A stretch of 64,000 nt of DNA. Origin: Ceratodon purpureus (Eukaryota; Streptophyta; Bryopsida; Pseudoditrichales; Ditrichaceae). Positions 59,241-64,000 of the stretch are shown one piece after another. The notes beneath the pieces were generated by a model. That model did no database searches. It was not told where the DNA came from and was given only the letters and a program-made list of their open reading frames with translations. The stretch is from the NCBI GenBank assembly GCA_014871385.1, contig CM026422.1, positions 12,011,311 to 12,075,310 on the forward strand, read 5' to 3'. How positions within the stretch are numbered: position 1 is the first letter of the stretch; the number at the start of each line of letters is the position of its first letter. The translations under genes were made by a program, and so were the position numbers.

Positions 59241-60227
59241 GTGAAATGATAGAGGACATGTGACGAGAAGGATGATGGGGGACGCGACAGTTTGGTGGAG
59301 GAAGTGACGCGGTGCGCATATGAACTCATCATGGTAAGATCCACATGTCCAGCCAGGGTAATTTGGGCAGGAACGTCGTGGGATTCGGGTTCGTCGTGGC
59401 GCTCAGCATCGCATCCGCGGCCGTCGTCTCCACCCAAAACCCTAATCCCCTCCTATAAAATCAGAAACCCTGCTTACAGTTAGCGCATTTCGTTACTCTG
59501 ACGATGGCCATAGCCGCCGCGATTACAAGTGCTCTTCGTGGCCTACTTTGATCGGATATCTCTCCGGATGCTGACTTGTATATGCTAAGCGAGTTGTGGA
59601 ATAGCAGATACTTTACAACCCCCGCACTGTCCGTCTCTCATCATCGAGGAGCTCGGAGTCCTGCTCGCTACAACACCGCGGAACAGCGGTAAGTTTATCC
59701 TTCACTCCATATTCACTTGTGTGGCTTCTGAAGTAGTAGCATCGTCAGAGCAGCGACTCTACCCAGTATCCCGGTTTTTGTTAGAGTTAATGCAATTCCT
59801 CGTGATTGGAGTGTACTTTTCGAGAGTCTATCTTCCCTGCAATTGCCAGAGCATTCACTGTCGTGACGAAGTTTGAGGAGTATCAGCAGGGTTTTAGATG
59901 CATTCAGTTTCCATTGCTAATGTGTTGTGCACTTGCAATCTCGTGCAGGGTCTGCCTCACGCGCGGGACAGGTCATTCTGAGTGCGTAGTCGGGACACAC
60001 AAGTGAGGTACGAAGAACTCTCTGTTTTGTGCAGCCTCACGTAGGAATTTGGTTGATGTTGCCCTTCTTAACGACATGGATACATGGGTGATTAGTATAT
60101 GAGGAGAGGATTTTAGTAGAATGTGTGCGTTGTACCTCCAGTTTTCGTCTCTCACGAAGAAATTGTGATAGTCATTGCATATCGTGATGCGGTAATACGT
60201 TTACGTCCGATGATTGCAGGTTCGGCA

Positions 60228-62540
60228 ATGGCTATTGACAGCTGGGACATCCCACGAAACCCCCACCGAGGAAGTCCGCGATGGTTTTTCGTGGAGCTGG
60301 GCCTCAACAACTACGGGTACATTCCCGGCGCATCGAGACGACAGCGAGACGCACTCCCAGACTCCATTGCAAACGAGACGAAGTGTAAGGAGCGATGGGG
60401 AGAGAAATCGGGGGGGAAATTCTGGTATGCAAGGCCAAACTTCCGCGAGAGTCCGCGAATGCAGTACCGGGTGGAACGTCTGTTCCAGCTAACTCACCAG
60501 AGGCCTATAGGGAAACAGAGGGGAATTGGTCTGGCCTTCGCCCGAGGCCTGCTAGCGGAGAAGTTAGGACACGCCGTGGACTGGGCTACGTTTGCCGCGA
60601 AGCAGTGTACTCGCGGAGGGAAGGCATTTCTCACAATTGAGGAACTTAAGCGAAAAACGGAGCTGGAGAATGGCGACTGGCCGGAGAATGAAGTTACCGA
60701 ACAGGACGAGAAGGAGTTACAGGGAGCTCCCGACGACTGGGAGCTTAATAGACAGGTCCGGAAGATGAACATGAGGCTCGTGAACGGGTACGACTTGAAG
60801 GACGTGTTGCCGAAGAAACCAGACCTGACCGTCGCCCCTCCCCTGTACGGGCGCCTCCGAAACATGCAAGGTAACATTCGACAATCTTGTCTCTATCTAC
60901 TGCACATTTCAACAGTAATGAAGGAGTTACTCTTTTATATGCTGACATTCAATTCGGTAAGATGGGATCTGAGCTCTACCTTCGACTATCTACTGCAGGG
61001 ACGTCCAACTCGGACACTGGTTCCGGGAGCGATGGTAGCGACAAGGCAGATAACGATGAGACGGCAACAGGTGAGCGAGAACTCAAAGTACCATGTGCAT
61101 TATCTGTACGCTGTAGACATTTAGTCTTCCATAAAACGACCACTGCATTCGAATTGAATCTTCGGCTTTCTATGCGGTGCTAACACTGGGACTTGTGACA
61201 GCCACTGACTCGCTGGGGAATGCCACCCTCGCTCAGACGCAACCCCTTGCCCTTCACAAAGGCACAGTGGTAACAACATCAAAGGACCCCGGCAACAAAT
61301 GGGATGGATGCCCCATGTCCCCAGGGCCAGGTACGCTCCAAGCTCTGGAAATATAGGACTTCAGTTTTAATTTGCGATGGACATGTTATAGAAGCAGAAG
61401 TTCTAGTCGGCTTCTTTATTTGATGATCATTAACTAGGAAACTTAGGTTTTATTGATGAAGCTTTCTCTCGGTGCAGAATTCGAGAACGGATGTCGCCAA
61501 GTACTGTGCAGCAGCTCAGACGACGATTACGAGCCTTGCTGCTACACAAGGAAATGCCCTTCCAACGATGCTCCGCCCTTAGAAGTTCCTCGTGACTCTC
61601 AGGATGTCATTACCGAGGACGACATGGAGATGATTGACGCCCAGGACATCATCCACAATTTATGTAAGTCCTCTCCCATGAAACGAAAATATGTTCCATC
61701 GCCTCTTCTACTTTCCGACCCAAATCTGGTATTCCGTTTGCATATTCAGATCTGCTAACGCTCTTCGCGGGCGGGGAATTGGGGCTTGTTTTCGTGCAGT
61801 GGATCGAAGGGCTATCGAAGACGGCTTCGACGCACTATCTGTTACTGAGCAACTGGAGTACCTCCGAGACCGAGAGACAGAGTTCACGAAAATGACGAAA
61901 AAGAGAAGAGCTGAAGAAGAAGCTCAGGCTGATTGGATCGAAAATAAGAGAAGGAAGATGGAGCAGTGGCTCCTCTCTTCGCGTGAAGGAACCAGCGCCG
62001 ACAATGTCACTGAATATGGGAATGTCCGCGAATCGCTACTCCAGAGCCCATCTCGTGTGAACGGTGAGGATTTCCCGACGACGGGTTGCATTTGGCATAC
62101 ATAGGATTTTACTGTTTGTAGGAATCCCAAGACGAAGTGAACATGACAGTGCGTTGATGTGCAGACTCAGAAGTCAACGCTGATGGACCGGGCCACACAT
62201 TGACGGTTGTGGCACCTGCGCTGGCCCATGGCGAAATCTCAGCAAACGGTGGCCCGTCAGCGTATTCACCACCGAGAACTCTCTCACCGCTGCGATTCAA
62301 ACAGAGCCCACCTTTGCTTCCAGTAGGTAAGTTTCTCCAGCGGAATATACATTACTTTTCCTTCTACCATTGCACTGTATCACCATTGAGACGCAGCGAG
62401 TACCACATACCCTAAACCTTACGACCGAACTACGTCAATGTGCAGATACAGGGGTCCCTTGCCCGACGTGTACGGGTGCACAACCCCCGGAGGGATGGAA
62501 CCTGGACCGCCTCATTCATGATCTCACCGACAGCGACTGA
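60228..62540 (+). CDS. Element-2 accessory protein with seven exons, unknown function
   Basis: Exons 60228–60870, 60999–61070, 61202–61330, 61478–61663, 61800–62063, 62165–62326 and 62446–62540 join in frame to 516 residues. All six introns are phase 1. The first exon encodes a compact, conserved-looking region (MAIDSWDIPRNPHRGSPRWF, ELGLNNYGYIPGASRRQRD, RMQYRVERLFQLTHQRPIGK). The later exons are acidic and low in complexity, except for a charged coiled coil (YLRDRETEFTKMTKKRRAEE) in exon 5. I recognise no domain. It occupies the same place, right of tnp2, as the accessory genes of element 1, whose introns are also phase 1. It may be a DNA- or protein-binding partner of the transposase; that is a guess. 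Confidence 0.65.
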
Positions 62541-63517
62541 GCCCTCCGAATCTGGTAGACCATACGCAGCGATTTCCACATGGAGCGAATCACAACAAAA
62601 GAAGATGGCACCAGTTCCGAGAGAAAACCACAGGAGGTTGACAGAGACTGTCCAAGTGCAGGACCAATTTGAGCCCCATGGTCAAGTTTAGAATGGTTTG
62701 AATGTTTGGGGATAGTTTTGATTGAAGCTGTAAATATTAGGTTTGTGTACGCAATGACGTATTGGCGGATTCGGATGATAGTGCAGATTAGCCATAGATA
62801 GGGTAGGAGACATAGCACAACTGTGTGGAAACAGCCTTCATTGGAATGGTAGTTTCAAGTACGGTATTCAGAGTGTCTCAGACGTACCATGTACAGTTTT
62901 CTAGCTTGAGGAACATATTTGATGTCCACGAAAACATTGGACTTACAAACTCGTTGGGAGTTGCTCAACTTTGACTGAACTTGTAGTGGCATACCGCAGC
63001 AACACTGAAATTTTGAGATGCAATAGGATATGTTCAACACGTTTATGAACAGGGTCGTTGGCTACCTCTGTCTGCGTGTACTCCAAAAGACCGCATGTAA
63101 TATTCAAAAAAATTTACCCCCATTCTACGAGAATTCCTATGAACGATCGAAGTGTCTACTGCCAAATTCCCCTCTGCTAGTGAAAGAGTAAAATGTCGTC
63201 ACTCCAATCCAATCCGAGACAGCGCATGCGGGCCCCACTACCCCCTCCCCGACCGTTTCAAGACCTCGCACTTGCTTACGTTTCCCGTCTCCTGGAGATT
63301 GTTACCACCGGGCGGAGTAAGTAAATCGAACGTGGCACGGGCGAAACTACCCCCTTCCACCGTGGACTCACCCTCGTTTACTGCATCACTCCCTCGCGAC
63401 GTGATTGGTTGATCGCCGTTACGGCAGTGGCCCACCCCGCTACAACCGGCTAAACCACGGGAAAACTCGCACTAAGGCATGCGATGAGTGAAGGGCGACT
63501 GCCTCCTTACACTGCGG
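62541..63517. other. Right subterminal region of element 2
   Basis: About 1 kb without genes. The last ~300 bp are GC-rich, with boxes such as CCCCCTCCCCGACCG and CCGGGCGGAG, in the position where CACTA subterminal protein-binding motifs are expected. Confidence 0.5.
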
Positions 63518-63546
63518 AGTGGGGGACGTCAACTATGCTAGTAGTG
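63518..63546 (-). repeat. Right terminal inverted repeat of element 2
   Basis: Ends GACGTCAACTATGCTAGTAGTG, the inverse of the left terminus, with one mismatch in 29. Confidence 0.97.
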
Positions 63547-64000
63547 CTTGTCCAAGATTGACAAGTTCGCGTTGCATGTCATGAGGACCGCCGACCTCTG
63601 GGACCGTCTCTCTCCCCAAGAACAGGAGTACGCGTCGGAGTTCGTGGATGTTCTGTCGAATCACATGCACGACTCCGTCCTGGGCAAGCTGGAGAAAGAG
63701 TATGAGTCCATGATGAAGCAAGCTGCGTCCAGTGAGGAGAATGACATGATTGTGGAGCCCAACCTGGACACCTACGTCTTCTGCAGAAGCAAGACCGCCT
63801 TGGGCACCTTTCAGCTCGATGACAAGTAAGCCATTGTCACCCTCTCTTCTACACCTTCCATACTTGCAAAAATCATCTCCACAGCTTGATGATACTGAAT
63901 TGGCAATTCGCTTGTTGGTGGTGGTGTGGATGGCAGAGGCGATGAGACCGTGGATATGATGCCGAACGATCTCTACATTCTGCGCTACAGACCTGTGAGG
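63547..64000 (+). pseudogene. SLD5: SLD5 3' part, continuing past the window
   Basis: Following the right CTT duplication, the frame LSKIDKFALHVMRTADLWDR continues the interrupted exon at the exact codon where it was broken. It passes through LEKEYESMMKQ and NLDTYVFCRSKTALGTFQLD to a donor at 63,825. The next exon starts at 63,937 (GDETVDMMPNDLYILRYRPV) and runs off the window. These are the middle and C-terminal SLD5 signatures (the C-terminal beta domain, DLYILRY). This part shows no lesion of its own. Confidence 0.92.

Larger units (their letters stand above)
57671..60227. other. Spacer in element 2 with a tandem duplication
   Basis: 2.6 kb without a recognised gene. It contains the 320-bp direct repeat listed separately. 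A TATAAAA at about 59,454 followed by ATGGCCATAGCCGCC at about 59,503 could be the promoter and 5' leader of the gene starting at 60,228. Confidence 0.45.
45604..63546 (+). mobile_element. Complete CACTA element 2, 17,943 bp, inserted in SLD5
   Basis: Both ends are in view. The terminal inverted repeats are 29 bp with one mismatch (position 25) and begin CACTACTAGCATAGTTGACG. A CTT duplication flanks the element. It carries a TNPA-like gene (minus), a tnp2 transposase (plus) and three other genes, all with uninterrupted spliced frames by my reading. It is GC-richer than the host DNA and than element 1. Intact ends, intact target duplication and intact genes indicate a recent insertion and probable autonomy. 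It is only distantly related to element 1, with the same transposase domain order but different introns and accessory genes. Confidence 0.95.

Noticed and set aside
1..64000. tRNA or rRNA genes
   Set aside because: No cloverleaf with consensus A and B boxes and no rRNA core sequences were noticed by eye. A covariance-model scan was not possible, so absence is not proven.

Overview
This is nuclear DNA of a land plant. Genes are split by GT–AG introns, one gene encodes a chloroplast protein (HHL1 family), another is a PCC13-62-type desiccation protein, and two large CACTA (En/Spm-type) DNA transposons are present. Compact genes, short introns and the gene set make a bryophyte, probably a moss, my best guess. 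The genus cannot be told from the sequence.

Layout. (1) 1–14,356: most of an old, low-GC CACTA element whose left end lies outside the window. It has a three-exon tnp2 transposase (TNPD type) interrupted by one in-frame TAG, and accessory genes with an internal duplication. (2) 14,357–45,600: host DNA. In order: CRIPT (-), a metallo-beta-lactamase-fold protein (+), a serine-palmitoyltransferase small-subunit-like protein (-), a RING+PHD finger protein (-), an unknown 168-aa protein (+), a TEX30/KANL3-like alpha/beta-hydrolase (-), HHL1 (-), a PCC13-62 desiccation protein (-), a tandemly duplicated C2H2 zinc-finger gene (-), two acidic exons of unknown identity (-), a perfect triplication of a 324-bp unit, and the 5' half of the GINS subunit gene SLD5 (+). 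(3) 45,604–63,546: a complete 17,943-bp CACTA element sitting inside the SLD5 coding exon. It has 29-bp terminal inverted repeats (one mismatch) and a 3-bp target duplication, CTT. (4) 63,547–64,000: the 3' half of SLD5, continuing in frame past the window edge.

The complete CACTA element looks coding-competent. It carries a divergent pair, a TNPA/Ptta-like DNA-binding protein (six exons, minus) and a tnp2 transposase (five exons, plus). It also has three genes not standard for CACTA elements: an F-box-like protein, a cysteine-rich protein, and a seven-exon protein whose introns are all phase 1. The SLD5 copy is broken twice, by the element and by a one-base frameshift upstream.

Host DNA between genes shows many recent rearrangements: a 1.1-kb tandem duplication, a 3 x 324-bp array, an inverted partial copy of the hydrolase gene's 3' end, an orphan CRIPT-like first exon and a Stowaway-like MITE. 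Exon boundaries given here were read by eye from splice consensus and reading-frame continuity. No transcript or database evidence was available.
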